64,000 nucleotides of DNA. Source: Agromyces mariniharenae. GTDB taxonomy: Bacteria; Actinomycetota; Actinomycetes; Actinomycetales; Microbacteriaceae. Where the stretch lies: positions 2,278,891-2,342,890 of the forward strand of contig NZ_VSSB01000001.1 of NCBI RefSeq assembly GCF_008122505.1, written 5' to 3'. Both the position numbers and the translations under genes were made by a program. Every line of letters begins with the position of its first letter. Position 1 is the stretch's first letter. Under the pieces are notes generated by a model, which did no database searches, had not been told where the DNA came from, and saw nothing but the letters and a program-made list of their open reading frames with translations. Positions 52,422-62,400 of this stretch are shown in pieces.

Positions 52422-52844
52422 TCAGGCCGTCCCCGACGAAGGTGGCGCAGGGGGCGCGGTCGACTCGCGGAGCATGCGGAACTCGTGCCGCCGCAGCATC
52501 CGGAGCAACCACGACGCCGGTGGGCCGAACGCGCGCAGTCCGTCCTCGGTCGGGCACGGCCCGATGCGATCGATGGAGTACTCGCGGCCGTGCCAGACCA
52601 CCACGGCGTGGCTGGCCGCCACCACGTTGCGGTACCAGTTCACGCCCGCGCCGTAGGTGAGCTCGGCGACGAACCCGTCGGGCACGCGCGCGAGGATGAG
52701 CGGCGTCTCGAACGTCGCACCGCTCCTGCGCCCGACATGCCGGATGAGGGAGAACGGGCCGATCCCACGCCGCGCCATCCGCAGGGTGAGGGGATTGAAC
52801 GTGTGCTTGATGGTGGTCAGCCACGCCTGCTTGATGCGTCCCAT
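52422..52844 (-). CDS. Deazaflavin-dependent (DDN-type) nitroreductase-family protein
   Basis: The 140-residue protein has the split-barrel pattern of F420-dependent nitroreductase-like proteins: HVGRRSGATFETPLILARVPDGFVAELTYGAGVNWYRNVVAASHAVVVWHGREY. Such enzymes (DUF385 group) use F420 or other flavins to reduce quinones or nitro compounds. Cofactor binding is inferred from family. The minus-strand ATG at 52844 was taken because upstream sequence has no other start; its ribosome site is weak. It follows the maltokinase-like gene by 20 bases and could be co-transcribed with it. Confidence 0.75.
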   Translation of the reverse strand: MGRIKQAWLTTIKHTFNPLTLRMARRGIGPFSLIRHVGRRSGATFETPLILARVPDGFVAELTYGAGVNWYRNVVAASHAVVVWHGREYSIDRIGPCPTEDGLRAFGPPASWLLRMLRRHEFRMLRESTAPPAPPSSGTA

Positions 52845-52864
52845 CGCGGCGCGGTCCGCCCGGG

Positions 52865-54286
52865 TCAGGCCAGCGACGGCGTCGGCGCGTCGGGCTCGGA
52901 TGCCGTGTCGCCCGCGCGGGTCGGCCCCGACTCGAGCAGGCTCATGATCGCGTGCAGGGGGATCGCCGCCCACGTCGGGCGGTTCCGGGTCTCGTAGATC
53001 GCCTCGTACACCGCCTTGTCGAGCTCGAACGCGGCGAGCAGGTCGCGGTAGCCGCTGAGGTCGAGGCCGGATGCCGCGACGTAGCCCTCGAGGAACGCCC
53101 GCCGCGCGGCATCCGCCCACGCGACGGCCGACCCGGCGCGCTCGGGCAGCGCGAGGCCCGTGGAGCCGGCGACGTAGTCGAACGAGCGCAGCATGCCGGC
53201 GACGTCGCGCGCAGGCACGTCGGGACGCTGGCGGTCGTGCATGGGCCGCATGGGTTCACCCTCGAAGTCGAGCAGGACCCAGCCGCGATCGGGCACGAGG
53301 AGCACCTGCCCCAGGTGCAGGTCGCCGTGGATGCGCTGCAGCTCGGGCCACGCGCCCGCCTGCGCCCGGGCGTAGAACGCCTCGATCGCCGAACGGTGCG
53401 GCTCGAGCTCGGGCACCTCGGCGACGGCGATGGCGAGCCGTCGCGTCCAGGCCGACGTGATCGCGTGGATGTGCTCGGACGTCGACGGCTCGCGGGGGAA
53501 CAGCCGGCCGAGCGACAGGTGCACCTCGGCGACGGCGGCGCCGAGCGCGCGGGCCTCGTCGGTGAAGGGCGCGCCCGACGCGGCCGACGAGAGCGCGACG
53601 CGCCACGCGTCCTCGACGCCGGGCAGGAACTCCTGCGCGAAGGCGAGGTGCCCGCGCGCGCGTCCGTCTGGACGCCCGACGTCGTCCCACTCGCCCACGA
53701 CGTCGCCGACGCTCGCGGGCACGTGCGGGGAGCCCGACGCCGCGAGCGCGGTCTGCAGCGTGACGTCGGGGTTCTCGCCGTGGTGCAGCTGCCGGAAGAC
53801 CTTGCAGATGATCGGGGCCGTGTCGGCCGGGCGGAAGATGATCGACGTGTTCGACTGCTCGCCGCCGAGCACCGAGGCGGGGGCGGTCGTGGGCGGGCGC
53901 GTCGCGTCGCCCGAGTAATGGCCGATCGCGTCGGCGCCGTCGGAGGCCGCATCGCGATCGCCCACGATGGTCGCGAGCAGCGCGTCGGTGTAGGCGCGGT
54001 CGTGCGGCCCGTCGTAGAGGAAGCCGTCGTCGGGCAGGCGCCCGATGAGGTGATCGGATGCCGCGGGCGACGCCAGGCGGTCGACCCGCTCGACGACCGG
54101 CACCTGGTACAGCACGGGCGGCTCCGACGCGTCGTCCATCACGAGGAGCGTGCGCACCCGCGCCTCCTCCTCGACCGTGGGCAGTTCGAACGCGCCGATG
54201 AGCCGCAGCGACGGCGTGTGGCCCTTGCCGCCGAACCAACGCTGCAGCGGCATCCACTCGGCGATCGCGGCCACGGCGCTGTCCAT
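52865..54286 (-). CDS. Maltokinase-like protein
   Basis: The 473-residue protein has the N-terminal cap of mycobacterial maltokinase (PLQRWFGGKGHTPSLRLIGAF) and an aminoglycoside-phosphotransferase-like kinase core: catalytic loop HGDLHLGQ (H320, D322) and metal-binding LDFEGEP near 341-347. Genuine maltokinase makes maltose 1-phosphate for glycogen or glucan synthesis, usually beside treS or glgE. Neither is present here, so another aldose or amino sugar may be the substrate. The C-terminal tail is disordered. Start ATG; a downstream deazaflavin-type gene follows closely. Confidence 0.78.
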   Translation of the reverse strand: MDSAVAAIAEWMPLQRWFGGKGHTPSLRLIGAFELPTVEEEARVRTLLVMDDASEPPVLYQVPVVERVDRLASPAASDHLIGRLPDDGFLYDGPHDRAYTDALLATIVGDRDAASDGADAIGHYSGDATRPPTTAPASVLGGEQSNTSIIFRPADTAPIICKVFRQLHHGENPDVTLQTALAASGSPHVPASVGDVVGEWDDVGRPDGRARGHLAFAQEFLPGVEDAWRVALSSAASGAPFTDEARALGAAVAEVHLSLGRLFPREPSTSEHIHAITSAWTRRLAIAVAEVPELEPHRSAIEAFYARAQAGAWPELQRIHGDLHLGQVLLVPDRGWVLLDFEGEPMRPMHDRQRPDVPARDVAGMLRSFDYVAGSTGLALPERAGSAVAWADAARRAFLEGYVAASGLDLSGYRDLLAAFELDKAVYEAIYETRNRPTWAAIPLHAIMSLLESGPTRAGDTASEPDAPTPSLA

Positions 54287-54349
54287 GCCTGAACCGTACG
54301 ACGCGCCCCGGCCGATGTCGAGGAGCGACGCCGCGGGTTCCCGGGCCGT

Positions 54350-55171
54350 TCAGACCCCCGGAACGGGGCGCACCGGGTCGCCGACGCGGATGAGGGCAGG
54401 GCCGCCGTCGTCGAGCCGGGGCACGAGCAGGATGCCGAACCAGGTCTTCCCGTCCCACTTGCGGTGCTTCGCGAGCGTGCGGACGGGCTCGGGACCGCGC
54501 ACGAGCGTCGTGGGGTCGATCGTCGTCATGACGCACCGGTCGCACACCGCCGTCACGCGGAAGCGCACGTCGCCGAGGTCGACGTACGGCCAGGCGTCCT
54601 CGGCGAACGGCACCTCGCCGTCGATGACGATGTTCGGGCGGAATCGCAGCATGTCGAGGGGCGCGACCTCCTCCCCGGTCCACGCGTCGAGCTGCGCGAG
54701 CGACGCCTCGCTCGTGAGCAGCAGCGGGGCCACGTCGGCGAGCGTCACGCGTTCGCCGGGCAGGCCGCCGTGCGACGGGTTCACGGTGCGCACCGTCGGG
54801 TCGGGCTGCCACACGAGGCGCACGCCCACGCCGATGCGGGCGGCGAGCCACTCATCGGCCTCGTCGCCCGCGGGCAGCGCGGTGCCCTGGCGCGTGAAGC
54901 CCACCGGGATCGGCGCAGCGTCGACGGGCGGGTCGACCAGCAGCGGATCGCCCCGGCCGTCGTCGAGCAGCACCCCGCCGCCGGACAGCGGCTCGGCGCG
55001 GAGCGCGAGCAGCCCGTTGCGCTCGCGCGCGGTGACCACGGCGCCGGATGCCGCGTCGACGACGCCCCAGCGACGGTCGGCCGCGAGCCCCCACGGCTCG
55101 ACCACGGCCGAGCGCACGTCATTGCCCGCGAACGACTTCACGGGGTGGACGCGGACGCGCGTGACCTGCAT
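54350..55171 (-). CDS. MOSC-domain protein (YcbX/mARC type)
   Basis: The 273-residue protein has the N-terminal MOSC_N beta-barrel (VTRVRVHPVKSFAGNDVRSAVVEPWGLAADRRWGVVD) and a C-terminal MOSC domain with the Cys-containing motif CDRCVMTTIDPTT (C213 as probable molybdenum ligand). Such proteins reduce N-hydroxylated compounds with a molybdenum cofactor; a reductase partner is not fused and not nearby. The start is the ATG at 55171, just after the divergent hemerythrin gene region. Single gene. Confidence 0.82.
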   Translation of the reverse strand: MQVTRVRVHPVKSFAGNDVRSAVVEPWGLAADRRWGVVDAASGAVVTARERNGLLALRAEPLSGGGVLLDDGRGDPLLVDPPVDAAPIPVGFTRQGTALPAGDEADEWLAARIGVGVRLVWQPDPTVRTVNPSHGGLPGERVTLADVAPLLLTSEASLAQLDAWTGEEVAPLDMLRFRPNIVIDGEVPFAEDAWPYVDLGDVRFRVTAVCDRCVMTTIDPTTLVRGPEPVRTLAKHRKWDGKTWFGILLVPRLDDGGPALIRVGDPVRPVPGV

Positions 55172-55286
55172 CCGATCACGGTACCGGGCGTCGCGCGGTG
55201 TGCCGAGAATCGGGGACTTGTCGTGGCATCCGCGTGCTCGTATCGTCGCGTTCGACCGCATCCCTTCGACGACGAACGGAGCCGAC

Positions 55287-55988
55287 ATGCCAGCGACCGC
55301 GCTGCCCTCGAGCGGAGACCGACCCGCGGCATCCGGCCCGCCCGTGAAGACCTGCGACGCGAGCGGAATGGCGGACATCCACCGAATGTTCCGCGCGGGG
55401 TTCGGCGAGGGGCGGATGCTCGTGGAGGCCGTGCCCGAGGGCGACGCGGCGCAGGCCGACCTCGTCGGCGACCACCTCGACATGCTCTCCGTCGGGCTGC
55501 ACGCGCACCACGAGGGCGAGGACACCATGCTCTGGGATCCGCTCGAGCAGCGCGCGCCGTCGTGCGCCGCGCACATCGAGCGCATGAAGCAGCAGCACGC
55601 CGCCCTGCTCGTGCACCTCACGGCGATGGACGACGCGCTGCCGGCCTGGCGGACGAGCGGGCGATCGGCGGATGCCGAGGACGTGCTCGCCGCGCTCGAC
55701 GGCATCAATGCCGCGCTCGCCGCGCACCTGCCCGACGAGGAGGCGAACATCGTTCCGGTCATGGAGACGGTGATCACGCAGTCCGAGGTCGACGCGCTCT
55801 CGGAGCACGGCCGCAAGTCGACGCCGAAGGGCAAGGCGTTCCTGCAGCTCGGCGCGATCCTCGCCGCGCAGCCCGACGGCGGGGCCGAGTGGCAGCGCAA
55901 GCACCTGCCGCCGCCGGTGCGCCTCCTCTGGCGATGGTTCGGGCGGCCGAAGTACGAGGCGCACCGCACGGCGCTCGTGAAGGCGTAG
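55287..55988 (+). CDS. Hemerythrin-domain protein
   Basis: The 233-residue protein has an N-terminal disordered segment and a four-helix hemerythrin-like domain: DHLDMLSVGLHAHHEGEDTMLWDPLE (HxxxE iron-ligand region near 73-93), then HIERMKQQHAALLVHL and AHLPDEEANIVPVM. The di-iron site would bind O2, NO or act in redox sensing. The C-terminus, with LPPPVRLLWRWFGRPKYEAHR, is unusual for a plain hemerythrin and may bind a partner. ACGGAG precedes the ATG. Divergent from the MOSC gene. Confidence 0.8.
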   Translation: MPATALPSSGDRPAASGPPVKTCDASGMADIHRMFRAGFGEGRMLVEAVPEGDAAQADLVGDHLDMLSVGLHAHHEGEDTMLWDPLEQRAPSCAAHIERMKQQHAALLVHLTAMDDALPAWRTSGRSADAEDVLAALDGINAALAAHLPDEEANIVPVMETVITQSEVDALSEHGRKSTPKGKAFLQLGAILAAQPDGGAEWQRKHLPPPVRLLWRWFGRPKYEAHRTALVKA

Positions 55989-56000
55989 CGCCGCGCACGC

Positions 56001-56038
56001 GGATGCCGCGCCGGGAGTGATCCCGACGCGGCATCCGT
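56001..56038. terminator. Bidirectional terminator hairpin with GGATGCCGCG arms
   Basis: CGGATGCCGCG/CGCGGCATCCG outer stem with inner CGGGA/TCCCG and a 4-base loop, between the hemerythrin gene and the convergent M14 gene. Same architecture as the hairpin at 59403-59436. Confidence 0.65.
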
Positions 56039-56055
56039 GGCTGCACTCCGTTCCG

Positions 56056-59000
56056 TCAGTCGAGCAGGTGCTCCAATGCGCGGCCCATCCACTCGGCGCG
56101 CAGGTCGGCGCCCGTGATGCCCTCGAACCCGAAGCCCGTCGTCAGCGAATGCGGCGTCGCCACCACCGCGGCCTCGGGGAACCCGGCGGCCGTCGTGAAG
56201 ACGAAGGTGTTCGCGTTCGGGGCGCTGCCCTCGGGCGGGCCCGTGACCTCCCAGCCGCCGGTGTCGCCGCCCTCGAACGACGTCGTGCCTTCGCCGGTCG
56301 ACACCGCGATGTCGTCGACGAACACGCCCAGCCCCTGGGTGGCCCAGTCGCTGATGTACGCGATCGAGACCTCGACCTGGCCGCCGGCGTAGTCCGACAG
56401 GTCGACGCTCCACTGCTGCCAGCCGCCCGAGCTTCCGGATGCCGCGTTCCACGCGCCGGTGGTGCCGGTCGCGTCGCACGACGTCTCGTCGACGAACGTC
56501 TGGTAGTGGTCGAGCTGCGGGTGCAGCTCGCGCCAGCCGGCCGGGCAGCTCTGCCCGGTGCTTTGGGTGGTGTTCCCGTTGAGGTCGGGCAGCGTCGTCC
56601 AGTCGTCGCCTCCGGCCGTTCGGGCCTCGACGGCCACGTGGTCCCACTCGGCCTCGGTGTCGTACGACGTCCAGAACGACAGCTCGGCGCCGCCCGCGGG
56701 CACGTCGATCGTGCGCGTCAGGCGCTTGTACGACACGTCGGCGATCTGCGAGTAGACGTAGGCGTCGCCGGTGTGCGGCTCGAACGGTCCGCCCGCACGG
56801 TCCCACCTGCCGGCGACCCAGCTCTCGAACTGCGGGTACTGCGCCGGGTCGAGGATGCCGCTCGTGGTGATGAACGAGTTGCTGTGGTCCTGGTTCTTCG
56901 CGCTCTGGCCACCGTTGAAGCCCCAATCGAGGCCGGTGAACGGCGTGTCGACGCCGAGCACGTCCAGGAGGCCCTGGACCTTTCCATTGGCGTTGAAGGC
57001 CGTCCCCGCGTCGTTGACGACGAGGAACGCACCGAGCCAGTACTGCAGGGTGTCGTTCGTCAGGTCGCCCGACCCACCGAGCAGCCGGCATCGCGCCTCG
57101 ACCGCAGGATCGGCATGGCACTGCGCGTTCGCCTCGGTCGGGTCGTAGAACTGGAGGTTGACGAAGCCGGGGTTGTACTGCGTGCCGGCGTACTTCCCGG
57201 TGTAGAGCACCTCGCCGCCCTCGTTGAGGAAGTCGCGCACCTCGAGGATCTGGTCCAGTGCCAGCCGTGAGGCGTTGCCGCCCGCCCAGCCGGGTTCTCG
57301 GGTGATGATGTCCTCGCCCGTGTACCAGATCACGGCGTCGTAGTGCGAGAGCACGCCGAGCGCATCCGAGGCGATGCGGCCGCGCGCGTCGACGTCGTAC
57401 ACGTCGAACCCGGTGCCGTTCGCGTCGAGCGCGTCCTCGTAGAACCCGAGGTAGTTCGGTCCGCGGCGCTGCACCGGCGAGGCGCCCGTGTAGTCCTCCG
57501 CCGCGACGATGAGCACGTCATCGGTCGACTCCTCGACGGCCTGGTAGGTGAACGACTCGCTCGTCGCGCCGCCGCCCTCGAACCAGACCTCGACGGTGTC
57601 GCCGGGCTCGGTGCCGGTGACGAGTCCGCTCACGACGCGGTAGTAGACGCCCGTCTGGCCGCCGTAGCGGTCACCGCCCGTCCACTCCTCGGTGGCTGCG
57701 CTGACCGCCGGAGCGCCGTCGATGGAGTACTTCAGGGTCACGTCGCCCAGGCTGCGCTTCGCGATGACGCGCACCTCCTGCGGGTCGCCGTAGGAATAGT
57801 CGAACGTGAAGTTCGCCAGCGGCAGCCCGTACTTGTACGTGTCGTCGCTCTTCAGGTAGAACGGCTTCGTCTCGAGGCCCAGGTGCGAGACCGGGTTCTC
57901 GGGGTCGGCCGCGGACTTCGCCACGTCGAGCGCATACGGCAGCACGCGTTCGAACTCGGCCTGCACGAGTTCCTCATCGTCGGGGAACACGAACATCGAA
58001 CCGGGAATGCCTTCGCCGAGCTCCGGCGTCCAGGCGAGCGTTCCCCGCTGGGCGTGGGCGAAGTCGGTGGTCTCGCCGTTCGTCACGTAGAGCACGTCGG
58101 ACGACAGGCCCGGCTCGAAGTCGGGGATGGCCGGGTTGTCTCGGTTGCCCGACAGTGCGAAGTAGATCGGGTCATCCGCGGTCGGCGTGCCCGTCTGCCA
58201 GCCCTCGGCGTACAGCAGCCACTGCCCGAACGAGTGCCAGTTGATCTGGAACGAGAAGTCGGCCCGGTCGAACAGCGCCATCATGGCCTGCGTCTCGGGC
58301 TCGGATCCGGCCGCCGGTCCGCGGTAGGTGTCGCTCGAGATCACCGACGACGAGCCCTCCTCGTCGTAGCCGAAGTGCTCGGGGTAGTTGCGGTTGGGGT
58401 CGACGCCGTCGGCCCGGGTGACCTGGCCGTCGCCGTCGTTGTCGCGCAGGTTCTTGCGCCACAGCCGCTCGGTGTCGAACGTGTACTGGTATCCGTCGGG
58501 GTTGGCCACGACGAGGAACCAGAGCTCGTTGTTCTGCAGGAGGTCCCTGACCTCGATGTTGTTCGCGCGCCACTGGTCGATGTACCAGGTCAGCAGCCGC
58601 CGGTTCACCTCGGTCGAGATCCACTCGCGGGCGTGCTGCGTCGAGCTGTGCAGCACCGCCGGGCGGGACCCGTCCGCGATGCCCTGGGCGCCCTGGGTGA
58701 GCTTCAGGGCGATGAGCTCGCGACCCTGGTGGGTCTCGCCGAGCACCACGAGCTTCACCAGCTGCGGGTTGTCGGCGGCGAGCTGGTACAGCTCGTCTCG
58801 GATGCCGCCGGGCTCGTCCCACGACCGGAACACCTCGAAGCCCGACGCGGCCTGCTCGGCCGCCAACTGCCGGGCGGACTTTCCGTCCTTGTTCTTCTTG
58901 ACCGCGACGTCGAGGCCACGCTCCTGGAGGCCCTTCGCCTCCTCCGCGGTGAGCACCACGTCGACGCTGACGCCGGTGTCGGTGTACCTGCTGTCGGCGA

Positions 59001-59187
59001 TCTCGATGCCGGCGGCGGCGAGGTCGGCCGCCTCGGCGGCGGTCACGTCCGCGGTGTACACGTCGAGTGCGCCCTCGTCGTCGCCGACGGCGCTCGCGCC
59101 GACGGGACCCAGCATCGAGAAGGCCACGGCGAGCGCGGCGACGCCGACCACGAGGCGCTTGGAAGCAGTGGAGCGAGATCCGGCCAT
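56056..59187 (-). CDS. Secreted M14 zinc carboxypeptidase, large multidomain (copy 1)
   Basis: Secreted metallocarboxypeptidase-type enzyme of 1043 residues. Signal peptide about 1-33. The catalytic M14 domain has H185 and E188 in QHAREW, H318 in NWHSFGQW, and the general base E389 in WTPELGEG. The following region contains a Rossmann-like insertion (VLIVAAEDYTG...GVLSHYDAVIWYTGED, about 600-660) and C-terminal beta-sandwich modules. Paralogous to the gene at 59456-62653, with the same domain order, so a tandem duplication. AAGGAG precedes the ATG. Such proteins degrade peptides outside the cell; exact specificity unknown. Confidence 0.9.
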   Translation of the reverse strand: MAGSRSTASKRLVVGVAALAVAFSMLGPVGASAVGDDEGALDVYTADVTAAEAADLAAAGIEIADSRYTDTGVSVDVVLTAEEAKGLQERGLDVAVKKNKDGKSARQLAAEQAASGFEVFRSWDEPGGIRDELYQLAADNPQLVKLVVLGETHQGRELIALKLTQGAQGIADGSRPAVLHSSTQHAREWISTEVNRRLLTWYIDQWRANNIEVRDLLQNNELWFLVVANPDGYQYTFDTERLWRKNLRDNDGDGQVTRADGVDPNRNYPEHFGYDEEGSSSVISSDTYRGPAAGSEPETQAMMALFDRADFSFQINWHSFGQWLLYAEGWQTGTPTADDPIYFALSGNRDNPAIPDFEPGLSSDVLYVTNGETTDFAHAQRGTLAWTPELGEGIPGSMFVFPDDEELVQAEFERVLPYALDVAKSAADPENPVSHLGLETKPFYLKSDDTYKYGLPLANFTFDYSYGDPQEVRVIAKRSLGDVTLKYSIDGAPAVSAATEEWTGGDRYGGQTGVYYRVVSGLVTGTEPGDTVEVWFEGGGATSESFTYQAVEESTDDVLIVAAEDYTGASPVQRRGPNYLGFYEDALDANGTGFDVYDVDARGRIASDALGVLSHYDAVIWYTGEDIITREPGWAGGNASRLALDQILEVRDFLNEGGEVLYTGKYAGTQYNPGFVNLQFYDPTEANAQCHADPAVEARCRLLGGSGDLTNDTLQYWLGAFLVVNDAGTAFNANGKVQGLLDVLGVDTPFTGLDWGFNGGQSAKNQDHSNSFITTSGILDPAQYPQFESWVAGRWDRAGGPFEPHTGDAYVYSQIADVSYKRLTRTIDVPAGGAELSFWTSYDTEAEWDHVAVEARTAGGDDWTTLPDLNGNTTQSTGQSCPAGWRELHPQLDHYQTFVDETSCDATGTTGAWNAASGSSGGWQQWSVDLSDYAGGQVEVSIAYISDWATQGLGVFVDDIAVSTGEGTTSFEGGDTGGWEVTGPPEGSAPNANTFVFTTAAGFPEAAVVATPHSLTTGFGFEGITGADLRAEWMGRALEHLLD

Positions 59188-59402
59188 GAGGGACTCCTTC
59201 GGTCCGTCTCGGCCAGAGCGCGGGTGTGTGACGTCATCGTCTCGGGTTCCCCAATGTCCGTCACGCCTCTGGTGCTCACTGCGGACCCTAGGAGCCAGCC
59301 TGCCGAGCCGCGCCCTCGGCGTCAAGGCATTTCCGAGGGTTTCTCACGTTTGGATGGCGCGACTCCCTCGTCACGGTCGCTCGTCGCGACCCCGCAGACG
59401 AC

Positions 59403-59436
59403 GGATGCCGCGCCGGGCGAACCCGACGCGGCATCC
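59403..59436 (-). terminator. Terminator hairpin with GGATGCCGCG arms
   Basis: GGATGCCGCG (59403-59412) and CGCGGCATCC (59427-59436) with inner CGGG/CCCG and loop CGAA, 19 bases beyond the stop of the second M14 gene. Nearly the same sequence as the hairpin at 56001-56038, after the first M14 gene's stop. Confidence 0.65.
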
Positions 59437-59455
59437 GATCACCTGCTCCCTTCGA

Positions 59456-62400
59456 TCAGATCCCGAAGTGGGCCAGGATGCGGCCCATGACCGCTTCGCG
59501 CTCGGCGTCGGTGGCCAGCTGCTCGAGGCCGAAGCCGAAGAGCAGCGTGTCCTCCGTGGCGGTCACGGACGCGAGCTCCGCGAGGCCGTCCGAGCGCTCC
59601 CAGTCGGAGAGGTTCTCCGGGCTGCCCTCGGGGGAGCCGAGCACCTGCCAGGCGCCGAGGCCCTGCTCGAAGCCCTCCTGCTGCGACTCGCCGCCCGTGG
59701 TGACCAGCTTCGTGTCGTCGATGATGGCGCCGAGGCCGCCCGTCGCCGGGTCGGTCACGTAGCTCACCACGACCTCAACCTGGCCGCCCGCGTACGCACT
59801 GAGGTCGTACGAGACCGGAATCCAGAGCGTGGAGCCGGTCAGGGCGTTCCAGTCGCCCGTGTCGCCGGAAGCGGCGCACGGGTTGCCCGGAGTGAGGTAG
59901 TTCAGCAGCCACGGGTGGAGGTCGAGGAGGAAGCCCGCCTCGCACTCCGTCGGGACGTCCGAGCTGGTCGCGCCGCCGGCCTCCGGCAACGTGGTCCAGT
60001 CGTCGGTTCCGACCGCACGCGCCTCGACGATGACGTTGTCGTAGCCCTCCTCGGTGTCGAAGGCGATCTGGGCCGCGAAGGCCGGCAGGTCGGTCGCGTC
60101 CAGGTTCGTCAGGTCGTACGTGCGACCGAGCCGCTGGTAGCCGTCGTCCACGTGGCCGGCCGCCGCAGCCCAGTCACCCTCGACCGCCGCGAACGGGTCG
60201 GGGTACTCGGCGGCGCCCTCGCTCGCGAACTGCGGGAACTCGTCGACCGGGAGCACGTCGCTCGTCACGACGAACGCGCCCGCCTCGTTGACGTCGTTGT
60301 CGAGCTCAGCGTTGCTTCCGAACTCGACCGTGATGCCGTCGAGCGGAGGCGCGATGCCCTCGGTGCCCGATTCCGCCCCGGAGTTCTGCCGGCCGTACGC
60401 CCCCATCCAGTACTGGGTGAAGTCGTCCGCGAGCAGGAGGCAGTCGGAGAACGGGTCGGCCGTGACGACGCAGTCCTCTTCGGGCGCACCGTCGAGTCCG
60501 TACCAGATGCCGCCGAAGTTGCTGGCGCCGAGGCCGTAGTACGCCGTCGTCTCGCCGTCGTACGCGACCTTGCCGCCCTCGTTGAGGTAGTCGCGGACCG
60601 CGAGCGTGAGGTACTGCTGGCGCTCCGCGACGGCCAGGTTGGGCAGCGGCGTGCCGAAGTACGAGGTGACGACGTCCTCCTGGTCCTGCGTCAACCGGTT
60701 GTCGCCGAGGTACCAGAGCACCGCGTCGTAGTGGCCGAGCACGCCGAGGTCATGGGGCACGCCCTGCGCGTCCACGTCCCAGACGTCCGCCGTCACGCCG
60801 TTCGCCGCGAGCGCCTCGACGCGCTCGTCGAGGTACTTCAGGCCGTCGTTGCGCGGCGCCGGTTCGGGGTTGTACCCCGTGTAGTCCTCGTTCGCGAGGA
60901 TGAGCACCGAACGGTCCGTGTCCTGCGCGACCTCGTAGGTGAAGTGCGCGCTCTCGCGGGGTCCGGCCTTCTCGCCGTTGGGGACGTCCTTCCCGGATGC
61001 CCGACCCGAGAACCACACCTCGACCGTGTCGCCGGGCTCGGCGCCGTTCACGACACCGCGATACTCCGCGTAGTAGTCGTCGTTCTCGAAGCCGTAGCGC
61101 TCGCCGCCGTCCCACTCGGAGACGGTCGCCTCGACGGCACGGGCGCCGTTGATCGAGTAGAGCAGCTTCTTCGACGTGAGCGCGCGCTTCGCGGTGACGG
61201 CCACCGTCTGCGGGTCGCCGTACGACACCGTGAAGCTGTCGACGCGGAAGTCCTCGGCGTCACGTCCGACCACCGAGACCGGGTCGTCGGGGTCGAGCGC
61301 CGACTGCGCGACGGCCAGGGCGAACGGGATGTTCTTCTCGAACTCCGCCTGGATCAGTTCCTCGTCGTCGGGGAAGTCGAAGCCCTGCAGGTTGTCCGCG
61401 CAGTCCTCCTCCGTCCAGTCGTCCTCGGGATCCGATCCCACCGCCACGAGGCAGGTCGACATCTCGGGGGTGAAGCCGAGCGTCCCGTGCGCCTCCTGCA
61501 TGTGGGAGTCGATGTCGCCGTTCGTCGTGTAGAGCTCCGCCGAGATGTCGGGGTCGTACCCGGGCACGGCCGGGTGCGCGTCGTCGCCGACCATCGCCTC
61601 GTAGATCACGTCATCGGGCGACGGGGTCGCGACCTGCCAGCCGATGCCGTGCAGCAGGAGCTCGGCGGCCGAGTGGTAGTTGATGAAGAACTCGGGCGTG
61701 ATCTTGCCGAACAGCGCGTCGATGGCCTCCGACTCCGGCTCGGAGCCCGGCGACGGACCACGGTAGGTGAGGCTGACGGGGTTCGGCGACGAACCCTCGT
61801 TGTCGTAGCCCCAGCGCGTCGGCGAGTTGCGGTTCAGGTCGACGCCGTCGCCGCCGTCGAGCTCGCCGTTCTCGTTGTTGTCGCGCAGGTTCTTTCGCCA
61901 CATCCGGGTGCCGGTGTCATCCGATGTCGGGGGCACCTCGAACGTGAAGTCGTATCCGTCGGGGTTCGCGACGGGAATGAACCACATCTCCGTGTTCCTC
62001 ACGAGATCGGTGATCTCGCGGTCGCTCCCGTACGACGTCAGCACCTCGTTCAGCAGGCGTCGCACCATCTCGGGCGTGATCCACTCGCGCGCGTGCTGCG
62101 CTGCGAGGAACACCGTCGTCGGACGGCTGCCCTCGGCGACCTTGCCGGGGTTGCGCGTCACGCGGACGGCCTGCATCTCGGTGCCCTCCCACGTCGTGCC
62201 GAACGTGACGAGCTCGGCGATGTCGGGATACGCGGCCGCCTGGGCCGCGAGCTCCTCCGCGATGCCCCCCTCGCCGAGGTAGGTGCGGAACACGCCCTCG
62301 GGAACCGCCTCAGCGGAGAACGAGCGCATCCGCTGGTCGGCCGCTCCCTCGTCGACCACGGGCTGCAGGTCGATGCCCTGCTTCCGGACCTGCTCGGCCT

